A stretch of 64,000 bases of DNA from Microbacterium sp. 10M-3C3 (GCF_003931875.1 NZ_CP034245.1:2666001-2730000); one strand, 5' to 3'. Positions 42,202 to 51,306 are shown, counted from the stretch's first letter. Translations and numbers: made by a program. Notes: a model not told the origin generated them from the sequence alone.

Positions 42202-43431
42202 CTAGGGCGCGAGCAGACCGACGGTGCGCGGCCGCACGAGCAGCCACAGCGCAAGGACGCCCACCACGGCGCATCCGACCATGACCGACGCCATCGTCGT
42301 CGCCGTGATGCCGGCGCTGCCGGCGACCCAGCCGACGACCGGCGAGATCACGCCGGCCACACCGAAGTTCGTGGCGCCGATCACCGACTGCGCGGTGCCG
42401 GCGGCCTTGCCGTGACGGTCGAGGGCGAGCACCTGCACGCACGGGAACGTGAAGCCGCACGACGTGATGAACAGGAACAGCGGCACGACGGTGCCCCACA
42501 TGCCGAGACCGAGCTGGTCGGTCACGATGATCGCGGCGCCCGAGACGAGCAGGCCCGCCGTCGAGAACGCCATCACCCACTGCGGCCCGAAGCGCGCTGC
42601 GAGCCGCGAGGCGGCCTGGACCCCGAGCACGATGCCGAGGGAGTTCACCGCGAACAGCACGCCGTACTGCTGCGCGTCCAGTCCGTACGACCCCTGGAAG
42701 AGGAACGACGAGGACGACAGGTACGAGAACAGGCCGCTGAAGGTCATGCCGCCGATCACGAGCACGCCGACGAAGACGCGGTCGCGGAAGACGCTCCCGT
42801 AGCGCTGCCAGATCGTCGTCGAGCCGTGCTCGGCCCGACGCTCGCGAGGGAGGGTCTCGGGCACGAGGAAGAGCGCCGAGACGAGCATGACGGCGCCATA
42901 CAGCGCGAGCACGACGAAGATGCCGCGCCACGGCACGACGAGCAGCAGCGCCGATCCCGCCAGCGGCGCCAGGACGGGGGCGACCCCCGAGACCAGCGCG
43001 AGGCGCGACAGCATCACGACCAGGCGGCGTCCGCCGAACAGGTCACGCACGATCGCGGCGGCGACGACACCGCCGGCGGCGGCGCCGGCCCCCATGAGCA
43101 CGCGCGCGAGCGACAGCAACTCGAGGTTCGGCGCGAGTGCCGCCCCGGCGCTCGCGACGACGTGGAGCGCGGTCACGGCCAGGAGCGGAACGCGTCGGCC
43201 CACCTTGTCGCTGAGCGGGCCGACGACGAGCTGGCCGAGCGCGAAGCCGACCATCGTGCCGGTGAGCGTGAGCTGGATCGCCGCGGCGGTGGTCTGGAAG
43301 TCGCTCTCGAGCACCGGGAATGCCGGCAGGTACAGATCGATCGTGAACGGCCCGAGCGCGGTGAGTGCCCCTAGCAGGATGATGTAGACGATCCGACGGG
43401 CGGCGGGGATCGAGTCCCCCGGATGCAGCAT
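42202..43431 (-). CDS. Bcr/CflA-family multidrug exporter
   Basis: 409-residue MFS transporter with 12 helices. The family opening (RRIVYIILLGALTALGPFTIDLYLPAFPVLESDFQTTAAAIQLTLTGTMVGFALGQLVVGPLSDKVGRR) includes the conserved Asp in the first helix and the GPLSDKVGRR loop-2-3 motif. It exports drugs using a proton gradient. The ATG at 43431 is used; a GTG at 43545 would add 38 residues and cannot be excluded. No regulator gene is adjacent. Confidence 0.85.
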   Translation of the reverse strand: MLHPGDSIPAARRIVYIILLGALTALGPFTIDLYLPAFPVLESDFQTTAAAIQLTLTGTMVGFALGQLVVGPLSDKVGRRVPLLAVTALHVVASAGAALAPNLELLSLARVLMGAGAAAGGVVAAAIVRDLFGGRRLVVMLSRLALVSGVAPVLAPLAGSALLLVVPWRGIFVVLALYGAVMLVSALFLVPETLPRERRAEHGSTTIWQRYGSVFRDRVFVGVLVIGGMTFSGLFSYLSSSSFLFQGSYGLDAQQYGVLFAVNSLGIVLGVQAASRLAARFGPQWVMAFSTAGLLVSGAAIIVTDQLGLGMWGTVVPLFLFITSCGFTFPCVQVLALDRHGKAAGTAQSVIGATNFGVAGVISPVVGWVAGSAGITATTMASVMVGCAVVGVLALWLLVRPRTVGLLAP

Positions 43432-43787
43432 GATCGGCGCCGTCGCCGGGTTGCTCCCGAGCGTGCGGATGGCGCCCGTCGTGCCCGACACGCGGACGGT
43501 GTCGGTGGCGGCGGGGACGATCGGGTGTTCTGCGGTGTCGAGCACGAGGCCTTCGTTCGAGGGGCGAGGAGCGGCCCGGATCCGGGTCGGCGAGGGGGGA
43601 AGACGAAGCCCCGAATCGATTCGGGGCTCGTGACAGCATACCGGTGCCGGACAGCCGCGTACAGCCGGCGGGACGCCCGTTCCTCGGCCCCTTCCCAGCG
43701 TCGGTCCCATGCATCCGCATAGGCTGGAGGTGTCGGCTCCGCGCCGACGTGTCCAGAGCTCCCGCACCGAAACCGAACACGCCGCGC
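43432..43787. other. 356-bp gene-free region between divergent genes
   Basis: No gene is evident here. The leftmost 113 bases could encode an N-terminal extension of the Bcr/CflA exporter. A perfect 22-bp palindrome lies at 43607-43628; the rest, up to the DUF3105 start, is GC-rich spacer that presumably carries both promoters. Confidence 0.6.
43607..43628. promoter_or_regulatory. Perfect 22-bp inverted repeat
   Basis: AGCCCCGAATC followed by its exact reverse complement, GATTCGGGGCT, with no spacer. It lies between the divergent Bcr/CflA exporter and the DUF3105 gene. It could be an operator for either gene, or an RNA hairpin in a long leader of the exporter. No run of T follows it in either direction. 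Confidence 0.5.
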
Positions 43788-44495
43788 ATGACCGACAAGC
43801 CCCGCCGCACGAGCGGCAATCCCGCCACGCAGGCCCGCATCGAGCAGACCGTGAAGCAGCAGCGCGAGCAGAAGCGCCAGGAGAAGCTCGCCGAGTATCA
43901 GCGCCAGCTCGCCCGCCGCCGACGCGGCAAGGTGGTGTGGTGGGTCGTCGGGTCGATCGCCACGCTCGCGGTCGTCGCAGTGGTCGTCGCGTCCTTCGTC
44001 TTCGCCCCGCGTCCGACCACGGCCACGTACGAGGCGGCCAACAGCACCGGACGCGAGATCGACGGCGTCGAGACGTTCCAGAACACGACGCAGCACACCG
44101 ACGAGCCGGTCACCTATCCGCAGACGCCACCGGCCGGTGGCCCGCACAACCCGGTCTGGCTGAACTGCGGCGTGTACACCGAGCCGCAGGAGAACGAGCG
44201 CGCGGTGCACTCGATGGAGCACGGCGCGGTGTGGGTGACGTACGACCCTGCGCGCATCTCGGGCGACGCGCTCGACACCCTGAAGCAGTGGCTGCCCTCC
44301 AGCTACGCGCTCCTCTCCCCGTACGAGGGCATGGACACGCCCATCGCCGTGAGCGTGTGGAACGCGCAGCTGAAGGTCGACGACCCCGCCGACGAGCGCA
44401 TCGGCGAGTTCTTCACCGAGTACTGGCGCAGTCAGAACGCCCCCGAGCCCGGCGCCGCCTGCTCGGGCGCGCTCGACGGGCCCGGCAAGCAGTGA
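43788..44495 (+). CDS. DUF3105 membrane-anchored protein
   Basis: 235 residues. A basic coiled N-terminus (RIEQTVKQQREQKRQEKLAE) precedes one membrane helix (VVWWVVGSIATLAVVAVVVASFVF) and the DUF3105 domain with VTYPQTPPAGGPHNPVWLNCGVYTEPQENERAVHSMEHGAVWVTY. Conserved Cys, His and Met residues suggest metal or redox chemistry outside the cell. It overlaps the DUF305 gene by four bases (GTGA), and the pair is found together in many actinobacteria. Confidence 0.87.
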   Translation: MTDKPRRTSGNPATQARIEQTVKQQREQKRQEKLAEYQRQLARRRRGKVVWWVVGSIATLAVVAVVVASFVFAPRPTTATYEAANSTGREIDGVETFQNTTQHTDEPVTYPQTPPAGGPHNPVWLNCGVYTEPQENERAVHSMEHGAVWVTYDPARISGDALDTLKQWLPSSYALLSPYEGMDTPIAVSVWNAQLKVDDPADERIGEFFTEYWRSQNAPEPGAACSGALDGPGKQ

Positions 44496-45145
44496 CCGAG
44501 GCGCACCGCTCGCGCGCGACGTGGCTCGTAACCGCCGCGGCCGTGCTCGCGGTCGGTGCGCTCGCCTTCGGGATCGGCCGCTTCACGGCGTTCGGGGCGA
44601 GCGCGGCGCCGCAGCATCCGGCGACCGACTCGGCCGACGCCGGCTTCGCGCGCGACATGCAGGTGCATCACGCGCAGGCGGTCGAGATGGCGATGGAGAT
44701 CTACGCCAAGACCTCCGACGACGAGCTGCGCGCGCTGTCGTACGACATCGCCACCGCGCAGTCCGCTCAGCGCGGCGAGATGTACGGCTGGCTCGTGACG
44801 TGGGGCCTGCCGCAGGCGGGCGGCCCGCTCATGGGGTGGATGGGCTCCGGCTCGTCGCACGAGCACGGCGAGGACGCCGCATCCGAGGCCGACCTGCGCG
44901 CGCAGATGGGCATGGCGACCGACGCGGAGCTCGCCGAGCTGCGCGCGGACACCGGGACGGCCGCCGACTGCCTGTTCCTCGCCCTCATGGTGCGCCACCA
45001 CGAAGGCGCCATCCCGATGGCCGAAGCGGTCATCGATGAGGGGTCGGACGCCCGCGTGCGCGCCGTCGCGACGAGCATGGTGCAGACGCAGTCCGCCGAG
45101 ATCGATGCGATGACCGGCATGCAGCAGCGCCTGGCCTGCGGCTGA
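44492..45145 (+). CDS. DUF305 exported protein
   Basis: 217 residues with an N-terminal hydrophobic signal or anchor (ATWLVTAAAVLAVGALAFGIG). The family blocks FARDMQVHHAQAVEMAMEIYAKT and LFLALMVRHHEGAIPMAEAVI carry the paired His residues. Between them is a Met/His-rich stretch (GPLMGWMGSGSSHEHGED). DUF305 folds as a four-helix ferritin-like bundle and is linked to metal handling, but no reaction is proved. It starts at a GTG overlapping the DUF3105 stop. It ends convergent with the sugar ABC permease gene 39 bases further on. Confidence 0.88.
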   Translation: MTEAHRSRATWLVTAAAVLAVGALAFGIGRFTAFGASAAPQHPATDSADAGFARDMQVHHAQAVEMAMEIYAKTSDDELRALSYDIATAQSAQRGEMYGWLVTWGLPQAGGPLMGWMGSGSSHEHGEDAASEADLRAQMGMATDAELAELRADTGTAADCLFLALMVRHHEGAIPMAEAVIDEGSDARVRAVATSMVQTQSAEIDAMTGMQQRLACG

Positions 45146-45184
45146 CGCACGCAGACCAGGCGCTGTGGCTCGCGCCCTGTGGCC

Positions 45185-46162
45185 TCAGCCCTTCGTCGCG
45201 CCCGCGAGCAGACCGCGGACGAAGAAGCGCTGCAACGCGAAGAACACGATCAGCGGCACGAGGATCGAGATGAACGTGCCTGCCGACTGCAGGAACCACT
45301 GGTCGCCCCATGTGCCCGACAGCGAGTTCAGCGACTGCGTCAGCGGCAGCGAGGAACTCGGCGCGAAGATCGTGGCCACCAGCAGGTCGTTCCACACCCA
45401 GATGAACTCGAGCACCGCGAACGACGCGAGGGCGGGAGCGGCCAGCGGCAGGATGAGGCGGAAGAAGATCTGCCCGTGTCCGGCGCCGTCCACGCGCGCG
45501 GCCTCGATGACTTCGTGCGGGATCTCGGCGATGAAGTTGTGCAGCAGGAAGATCGCCAGCGGCATCGCGAAGATGACGTGCGCGATCCACACCGTCGCGA
45601 AGCTGTGCTCGATGCCGCGCAGCTCCAGCCCCGGGAAGATCGTCACGTCGTTGATCGTGAGACCCCGCGAGAACAGGCTCAGCAGCGGCACCAGCGCCAT
45701 CTGCAGCGGCACGATCTGCAGCGCGAAGATGAAGATGAAGAAGAAGTTCCGGCCCTTGAAGTCGATCCACGCGAACGCGTAGGCGATCAGGGAGGCGACC
45801 GCGAGCGCGAACACCACCACGGGGATGGTGATCGCGAGCGAGTTGAGGAACGACGCGCCCAGCGTCAGGGCCGTGCCGCCCGACGTCAGCGCCTGCCGGT
45901 AGTTGTCCAGCGTGAAGGCCGGGTCGACGAAGACCGTCCACCAGCCGCTGGACTGCGTGTCGGAGCCCGGGCGGAACGACGTGATGAACAGGCCGAACGT
46001 CGGGATGGTCCAGAAGAACGCGATCACGATGGCCGCGATCGTCGCGCCCTTCGACGTCAGGCGCTTGCGCGCCATCGCCTCGTGCCGGCGGGTGTCGCGC
46101 GCGACCTGGCGGGCCGAGCGCGAGTCCACGACGGGCTCGACGACTTCGGTGCTGATGGTCAT
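45185..46162 (-). CDS. Carbohydrate ABC transporter permease (MalG-like)
   Basis: 325-residue permease with about six helices. The ATPase-contact loop is EVIEAARVDGAGHGQIFFRLILPLAAPALASF. The short N-terminal cytoplasmic segment is basic (RRHEAMARKRLTSKG). The ATG overlaps the stop of the MalF-like permease by four bases. Third gene of the solute-binding protein, MalF, MalG unit. No ATPase gene is present, so a shared ATPase such as MsiK is probably used. Confidence 0.93.
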   Translation of the reverse strand: MTISTEVVEPVVDSRSARQVARDTRRHEAMARKRLTSKGATIAAIVIAFFWTIPTFGLFITSFRPGSDTQSSGWWTVFVDPAFTLDNYRQALTSGGTALTLGASFLNSLAITIPVVVFALAVASLIAYAFAWIDFKGRNFFFIFIFALQIVPLQMALVPLLSLFSRGLTINDVTIFPGLELRGIEHSFATVWIAHVIFAMPLAIFLLHNFIAEIPHEVIEAARVDGAGHGQIFFRLILPLAAPALASFAVLEFIWVWNDLLVATIFAPSSSLPLTQSLNSLSGTWGDQWFLQSAGTFISILVPLIVFFALQRFFVRGLLAGATKG

Positions 46163-47511
46163 CGGATCTCCCTCTGCTTCCGGATCTGGCGGACGTTGAA
46201 GATGATCAACGGCAGCACGAAGATGAACAGCACGACCGCCAGGGCCGCGGAGTGGCCGTAGCTCTGGAATCGCTGCTGCTGGTTGACCATCTCGAACGCG
46301 AGGACGGTCGTGTCGTTGCGACCGCCGGTCATGACCGCGACGATGTCGTAGATCTTCAGGGCGCCGATGGCGATCGTGGTGACCACGACGATGAGGGACG
46401 AGCGGATGCCGGGCACCGTGACGTTGCGGAACCTCTCCCACGCGTTCGCGCCGTCGAGCTCGGCCGCCTCCATCTGCTCCGGCGGCACCGCCTTGATGGC
46501 AGCCGACAGGATGACCATCGCGAGTCCCGTCTGGCTCCAGATGAACACGACCACGAGAAGCAGCGTGTTCACGAGCGGCTGCGCGGCCAGCCACGTCACC
46601 GGCTGTCCGCCGAACGCCGTCACGATGCCGTTGAGCAGGCCGATCTGGTCGCCCTGGCGGAAGTCGTAGATGAACTTCCAGATGATGCCCGCGCCGACGA
46701 ACGAGATCGCGAACGGCATGAAGATGAGGATCTTCAGCACGCGCTCGCCCTTGGCGCGGTCGATGAACACCGCGTAGGCCAGGCCGATCGCGGTCGCGAA
46801 CGTCGGGGCCAGCAGCACCCAGATGAGCGTGTTGATGACCGACCAGAACCCCTCGGGGTTCGTGAACGTCCAGATGTAGTTGTCCAGCCCCACGAAGTTG
46901 TCGCCGGTCTTGTCGAAGAACGACTGCACGAGCGTGGAGATCGCGGGGTAGATGAGGCCCACCAGCAGCAGGATCGTGGCGGGCGCCGCGAACAGGATGA
47001 GCTGGAACAGATACCCCGCGCCCTGGCGCGAGCGGTAGTCGGCCCAGAAGAGCACGGCGCCGAGGATGACCGCGATGCCGAGCACGTAGATGACGGCGTT
47101 CTGATACGGCCGCAGCAGCATGAAGGCGAGCACCGGCAGCAGGAAGCACGCGGCCAGGCGCAGCCAGAAGTACCCGCGCCCGGGGCGCGGCGCGTACTCG
47201 ATGAGCAGGAGGATGAGCCCGACAACGGCGCCGAAGACGACGACGATGATCGGGATCTGGACGATGGGGTTCAGGCCGCCCAGCCAGCGGAAGAAGCTGT
47301 TCAGCGAGAACCCGAGCGTCGTCGGCCGGGTCTCGACGGGGGCGCGCGTGACCATGAAGACGAACAGCGCCGCCGCCACGATGAGCGCGGCGACGACGAC
47401 GAGGACGGTGACGCGATGGCGACGGGCCGCGGTGACCAGACGGCCCTCCGCGGGCTTCTCGCCGGGCGGGGGCGCGACGGCCGTGCCGGGCGCCTCGGTG
47501 GTGTGGGTCAT
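46159..47511 (-). CDS. Carbohydrate ABC transporter permease (MalF-like), with N-terminal extension
   Basis: 450-residue permease, about 150 residues longer than a minimal MalF. The usual permease domain begins at GAGYLFQLILFAAPATILLL. It is preceded by a cytoplasmic tail and about four additional hydrophobic helices (VTVLVVVAALIVAAALFVFM, IPIIVVVFGAVVGLILLLIEY and others). The EAA loop is EQMEAAELDGANAWERFRNVTVPGIRSSL. The arrangement resembles AglF of alpha-glucoside transporters, which suggests but does not prove the sugar. Ribosome site GGGGAGAG lies just before the ATG. Confidence 0.9.
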   Translation of the reverse strand: MTHTTEAPGTAVAPPPGEKPAEGRLVTAARRHRVTVLVVVAALIVAAALFVFMVTRAPVETRPTTLGFSLNSFFRWLGGLNPIVQIPIIVVVFGAVVGLILLLIEYAPRPGRGYFWLRLAACFLLPVLAFMLLRPYQNAVIYVLGIAVILGAVLFWADYRSRQGAGYLFQLILFAAPATILLLVGLIYPAISTLVQSFFDKTGDNFVGLDNYIWTFTNPEGFWSVINTLIWVLLAPTFATAIGLAYAVFIDRAKGERVLKILIFMPFAISFVGAGIIWKFIYDFRQGDQIGLLNGIVTAFGGQPVTWLAAQPLVNTLLLVVVFIWSQTGLAMVILSAAIKAVPPEQMEAAELDGANAWERFRNVTVPGIRSSLIVVVTTIAIGALKIYDIVAVMTGGRNDTTVLAFEMVNQQQRFQSYGHSAALAVVLFIFVLPLIIFNVRQIRKQREIR

Positions 47512-47595
47512 CTCTCCCCTTCTGAGCACATCTGCGGGCTCACGGACGGATGTCGGGGCGCGGGCACGGGTCGCCCGCTCCTCGGGTGGGGGTGG

Positions 47596-47639
47596 GGCGA
47601 CCCCGGTGAGCGTCGCGAGGACGTCTCACCGGGGTCGCC
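47596..47639 (-). other. Strong intercistronic stem-loop after the sugar-binding protein gene
   Basis: A 15-bp perfect stem (47596-47610 and 47625-47639; GGCGACCCCGGTGAG and CTCACCGGGGTCGCC) with a 14-base loop. It lies between the solute-binding gene and the permease genes on the minus-strand transcript. It is not followed by a T run. This placement is classic for mRNA stabilisation or partial termination that raises binding-protein levels. Confidence 0.8.
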
Positions 47640-47650
47640 GGGCATCCGGG

Positions 47651-48982
47651 TCAGTTGTTGTAACCGGCCTGGATGTCGCTGAGCACCTCGTCGGTGGGCT
47701 TGCCGTCGATCCAGCTGACCATGCCCTTCCAGAAGGAGCCCGAACCCACCGTGGCGGGCATGAGGTCGGACGCGTCGAAGCGGAGCGTCGTGTTCGGGTC
47801 CTGCAGGACCTTCATCGCCTCGGTCAGGAACTCGCTCGAGGCCAGCGACGGGTCGGCGCCCTTGTTGGCCGAGATCACGCCGCCGAGCTTGACGCGGGCG
47901 TCCGCGAACTCGGGGGTCGACATGTACTCGACGACCTTCTGGACGGCCTCGTCGTCGGAGAACGCCGCGACGAACTCGCCGCCGCCCTCGACCGAGAGCT
48001 CACCCTCCGAGACACGGGGCAGGATGAACGCGTAGACGTCGCCGTCGGGGGCGACGGTCGGCGTCTGGCCGGCCGCGTTCTTCACGGTGAGGAAGTTCGC
48101 CGACAGGAACGACGCCTGGTGCGTCATCGGGCAGGTGCCGTCGGCGACCTTGGCCGCGACATCCGCGAAGGCCACCGAGTTGATGCTGCGCACGTCGCCG
48201 AAGCCCGCGTTGACGTAGTCGGGGTTGAGCAGGATCTCGCCCACCGCGTCGAACGCCTCCTTGATCGGCTGGTCGGTGAACTTCACGTCGCCCGCGACCC
48301 ACTGGTCGTAGACGTCGGGGCCGGACTGGCGCAGGACGAGGTCCTCGATCCAGTCGGTGCCGGGCCAGCCGGACGCGGCCTCGGAGGCGAAGCCCGCGCA
48401 CCACGGCGCCGCGCCGGTCTTGTCGCGGATCGTCTGCGTCAGGGTGAGCAGCTCGTCGTACGTCTTGGGGATCTCGACACCCCACTCCTTGAACTTCGCC
48501 GGCGAATACCAGACGTAGCCCTTGAGGTTGGCGAGCATCGGGGCGGCGTAGAACGTGTCGTCGAACGTGCCGTACGACTTCCAGTCCTCGCCCCAGTACT
48601 CGTCGACGTTGCTGCTGACGGCGTCGGACGCCTTCTGCACCTCGCCGGTGTCGACGAGCGTCTTGAGCAGACCCGGCTGCGGGACGATCGCGATGTCGGG
48701 GGCGTCGCCACCGGTCACCTTGGTGACGATGTTGCCCTCGAAGCCCTTGTCACCGGTGTACTCGACCTTGATGCCGGTGTCCTTGGTGAACTGCTCGAAC
48801 GACTGGTTGAGCGCATCGGCCTCCGTGCCGGTGATACCGCCCGAGATGCGGACGGTGGCGCCTTCGGTGCCTCCGTCGCCCGATCCGCTCGAGTCGCCTT
48901 CGGCGCAGCCCGCGAGGGCGAGTGCCCCGACCGCGAGCAATCCGACGGGCGCCAGCAGGCGACGCCGCTGTGACATGCCCAT
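47651..48982 (-). CDS. Sugar-binding lipoprotein of an ABC transporter
   Basis: 443-residue extracellular solute-binding protein. Lipobox LALAGC (Cys at 26) after MGMSQRRRLLAPVGLLAVGA marks a lipoprotein. Mature segments include TGDKGFEGNIVTKVTGGDAPDIAIVPQPG and LKGYVWYSPAKFKEWGVEIPKTYDELLTL, typical of type 1 carbohydrate-binding proteins and similar to alpha-glucoside AglE. Start at 48982 has AAGGAGGAGG upstream. It is the first gene of the ABC operon and divergent from a LacI regulator. Confidence 0.93.
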   Translation of the reverse strand: MGMSQRRRLLAPVGLLAVGALALAGCAEGDSSGSGDGGTEGATVRISGGITGTEADALNQSFEQFTKDTGIKVEYTGDKGFEGNIVTKVTGGDAPDIAIVPQPGLLKTLVDTGEVQKASDAVSSNVDEYWGEDWKSYGTFDDTFYAAPMLANLKGYVWYSPAKFKEWGVEIPKTYDELLTLTQTIRDKTGAAPWCAGFASEAASGWPGTDWIEDLVLRQSGPDVYDQWVAGDVKFTDQPIKEAFDAVGEILLNPDYVNAGFGDVRSINSVAFADVAAKVADGTCPMTHQASFLSANFLTVKNAAGQTPTVAPDGDVYAFILPRVSEGELSVEGGGEFVAAFSDDEAVQKVVEYMSTPEFADARVKLGGVISANKGADPSLASSEFLTEAMKVLQDPNTTLRFDASDLMPATVGSGSFWKGMVSWIDGKPTDEVLSDIQAGYNN

Positions 48983-49101
48983 GTGGTTCCTCCTCCTTGA
49001 GTTCTCTGTGGTGCGCGGCTCCCATGAGGAACCGATTCCAGCACACGCTATTGGAGAACCGCGCAACGCACAACATCGATTGATCACGAGTACGTAACCA
49101 C

Positions 49102-49123
49102 GGCTTGGGAGCGCTCTCAAGCC
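49102..49123. promoter_or_regulatory. LacI-family operator controlling the sugar ABC operon
   Basis: 22-bp inverted repeat with one mismatched pair; its core TTGGGAGCGCTCTCAA sits at 49105-49120. It lies between the binding-protein gene and the LacI-type regulator gene. The core closely resembles TGGGAGCGCTCCCA, the CebR-type site of actinobacteria. Repression by the adjacent LacI gene is likely. Confidence 0.85.
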
Positions 49124-49240
49124 CCAATTGGACGCACTCGGCGGTTCGTTATCGGATCGCAACCGGTTCCACTTTGTCGGGAGGACCGGCTAATCTGGCT
49201 GCGGCGCCCGCGACGCAGCGGCGCAGATCCAGGAGGCGAC

Positions 49241-50287
49241 ATGGGCGGAATCGCCGACGTGGCACGCCTCGCAGGGGTATCGAAGTCCACGGCGAGCCGG
49301 GCCCTCACCGGCAGCGGGTACGTGTCGGAGGACACCCGGCGGCGCGTGGCGGATGCCGCGACCTCGATCGGCTACGTGCCGTCGACCAGCGCCGTGAGCC
49401 TCGCGACCGGCCGGCTCGGCAGCATCGGGGTCGTCATGCCGACCGTCTCGCGGTGGTTCTTCGCCGAGGTCCTCGAGGGCGTGCAGTCGGCGCTGCTCGA
49501 GCACGATCTCGACCTCACGCTGTACACGGCGAGCCCCGGATCCCCCGACCGGCGCCGCATCCTGGAGCAGTACCTCCCCCGCCGCCGGTTCGACGGCCTC
49601 ATCGCGGTCGGCCTCGAGCCTTCCGACGAGGAGCGCGAGCGCCTCAAACAGCTCGGACGTCCCGTCGTGAGCATCGTGGGAGAACCCGGTACGGAGGGCG
49701 TCGTCGCGATCGACGACGTGCACGCGGCCCGGCGGGCGACCGAGCACCTCATCGCGCTCGGGCACCGGTCGATCGCGTTCCTCGGCGGCGACGCGGACGG
49801 GTACTGGGAGCACGTCGACCGCCTGCGCCTGCGCGGCTACCGCGAGGCGATGGCCGACGCCGGACTGTCGGGATACGACCGTCACGTGCGCAGCGAGATC
49901 ACGATGCCGGCGGGATACGCGGCGGCCGTCGACCTGCTGGGCGAGACGCGTCGCCGCCCCACCGCGATCGTGGCGGCGTGCGACGAGGTCGCGATCGGCG
50001 CGATCATCGCGGCGCGGCGGCTCGCGATCGCCGTGCCGGCCGAGCTCAGCGTCGTCGGCATCGACGACCACGAGTTCGCGGAGATGTTCGCGCTGACCAC
50101 CCTCGAGCAGGTCCCGCGCGAGCAGGGGCGCATCGCGGTCGACATGCTCGTGCAGGCCATCGAGGACCCCGAGCGACGGCCGCAGGACGTGCGGCTGCAG
50201 TCCCGGCTCATCGTGCGCAACACGACCGCGCCGCTGAATCCGGCCACCGCGGTCACCGTCTCCGACACGGGCCTCGCCCGCGACTGA
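49241..50287 (+). CDS. LacI-family sugar-responsive repressor
   Basis: 348-residue regulator. The N-terminal helix-turn-helix and hinge are IADVARLAGVSKSTASRALTGSGYVSEDTRRRVADAA; the rest is a periplasmic-binding-protein-like sugar domain (IGVVMPTVSRWFFAEVLEGVQSALLEHD). The ATG at 49241 has AGGAGGCG upstream. It is divergent from the sugar ABC operon and would bind the 22-bp operator between them. The inducer is not identifiable from sequence. Confidence 0.94.
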   Translation: MGGIADVARLAGVSKSTASRALTGSGYVSEDTRRRVADAATSIGYVPSTSAVSLATGRLGSIGVVMPTVSRWFFAEVLEGVQSALLEHDLDLTLYTASPGSPDRRRILEQYLPRRRFDGLIAVGLEPSDEERERLKQLGRPVVSIVGEPGTEGVVAIDDVHAARRATEHLIALGHRSIAFLGGDADGYWEHVDRLRLRGYREAMADAGLSGYDRHVRSEITMPAGYAAAVDLLGETRRRPTAIVAACDEVAIGAIIAARRLAIAVPAELSVVGIDDHEFAEMFALTTLEQVPREQGRIAVDMLVQAIEDPERRPQDVRLQSRLIVRNTTAPLNPATAVTVSDTGLARD

Positions 50288-50318
50288 GCATGGCCTCGCG
50301 CGCGAGGCACAACGACGA

Positions 50319-50350
50319 AGGGCCCCGGATGCCGCAGCATCCGGGGCCCT
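50319..50350 (-). terminator. Rho-independent terminator after rplL
   Basis: A 13-bp stem (AGGGCCCCGGATG, 50319-50331; complementary arm 50338-50350) with a 6-base loop, followed on the minus strand by TTCGTCGTT. It ends the rplJ-rplL transcript 12 bases past the rplL stop. It also lies downstream of the LacI gene on the other strand and may work both ways. Confidence 0.85.
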
Positions 50351-50361
50351 CCGAAAGCGTC

Positions 50362-50751
50362 TTACTTGAGGCCCACCGTGGCGCCGGCCTCTTCGAGAGC
50401 GGCCTTCGCCTTGTCGGCGGTCTCCTTGTTCGCACCCTCGAGGACGGGCTTCGGGGCGCCGTCGACGAGAGCCTTCGCGTCGCCGAGGCCGAGCGAGGTG
50501 AGCTCGCGGACGACCTTGATGACCTGGATCTTCTTGTCGCCGACCGACTCGAGGATGACGTCGAACGAGTCCTTCTCCTCGGCCTCCTCGGCGGGGGCGC
50601 CACCGGCGGGCGCGCCCGCAGCGGCGACCGCGACGGGCGCGGCGGCGGTAACGTCGAAGGTCTCCTCGAAGGCCTTCACGAACTCGCTGAGCTCGATGAG
50701 CGTGAGCTCCTTGAACGCGTCGAGCAGCTCCTCAGTGCTGAGCTTTGCCAT
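50362..50751 (-). CDS. rplL: 50S ribosomal protein L7/L12
   Basis: 129-residue stalk protein. The N-terminal dimerisation domain [20 protein letters not shown] precedes an Ala/Gly/Pro hinge ([16 protein letters not shown]). The C-terminal factor-binding domain is [48 protein letters not shown]. It binds L10 and recruits translation factors. Ribosome site AAGGAG precedes the ATG. It follows rplJ in the same transcript, with 39 bases between them. Confidence 0.98.
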   Translation of the reverse strand: MAKLSTEELLDAFKELTLIELSEFVKAFEETFDVTAAAPVAVAAAGAPAGGAPAEEAEEKDSFDVILESVGDKKIQVIKVVRELTSLGLGDAKALVDGAPKPVLEGANKETADKAKAALEEAGATVGLK

Positions 50752-50790
50752 GATTTTCTCCTTGTTCGGGGTTGTTCTGCCGAAGCCTTA

Positions 50791-51306
50791 TCAGGCCGCG
50801 GACTCCTGCTTCTCGCGCAGCGCGTCGACCGTGCGGACGGCCTTCGACGGGAGCGCGGTGAAGACGAATGCCGCCTTGGTCATCGTCGCCTTCATCGCAC
50901 CGGCGAGCTTCGCCAGCAGGACTTCACGGCTTTCGAGATCGGCGAGCTTGTTGACCTCGTCCGCGGTCAGGGGGGCACCGTCGAAGTACCCGCCCTTGAT
51001 CACGAGCAGAGGGTTAGCCTTGGCGAAGGCACGCAGGCCCTTGGCCACGGCGACCGGGTCACCGTGGACGAAGGCGATGGCGGACGGGCCCTTGAGCTCG
51101 TCGTCCAGACCCGTGACCCCCGCGTTGTTCGCGGCGATCTTGGTCAGCGTGTTCTTCACCACGGCGTATTCCGCGTCCTGACGGATCGTGGTGCGCAGCT
51201 CCTTGAGCTGGGCGACCGTCAGACCGCGGTACTCGGTCAGCATGACGGCGTTCGAGTTCTCGAAGTTCTTCGTGAGCTCGGCGACCGATGCATCCTTCTG
51301 CGCCAT
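50791..51306 (-). CDS. rplJ: 50S ribosomal protein L10
   Basis: 171-residue anchor for the L7/L12 stalk. It begins [20 protein letters not shown]; the [19 protein letters not shown] and [16 protein letters not shown] blocks are conserved. The C-terminal helix binds L12 dimers. The ATG at 51306 has AAGGAG 6 bases upstream. An approximately 210-base leader precedes it; L10 usually represses its own translation through the leader. Confidence 0.97.
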   Translation of the reverse strand: MAQKDASVAELTKNFENSNAVMLTEYRGLTVAQLKELRTTIRQDAEYAVVKNTLTKIAANNAGVTGLDDELKGPSAIAFVHGDPVAVAKGLRAFAKANPLLVIKGGYFDGAPLTADEVNKLADLESREVLLAKLAGAMKATMTKAAFVFTALPSKAVRTVDALREKQESAA

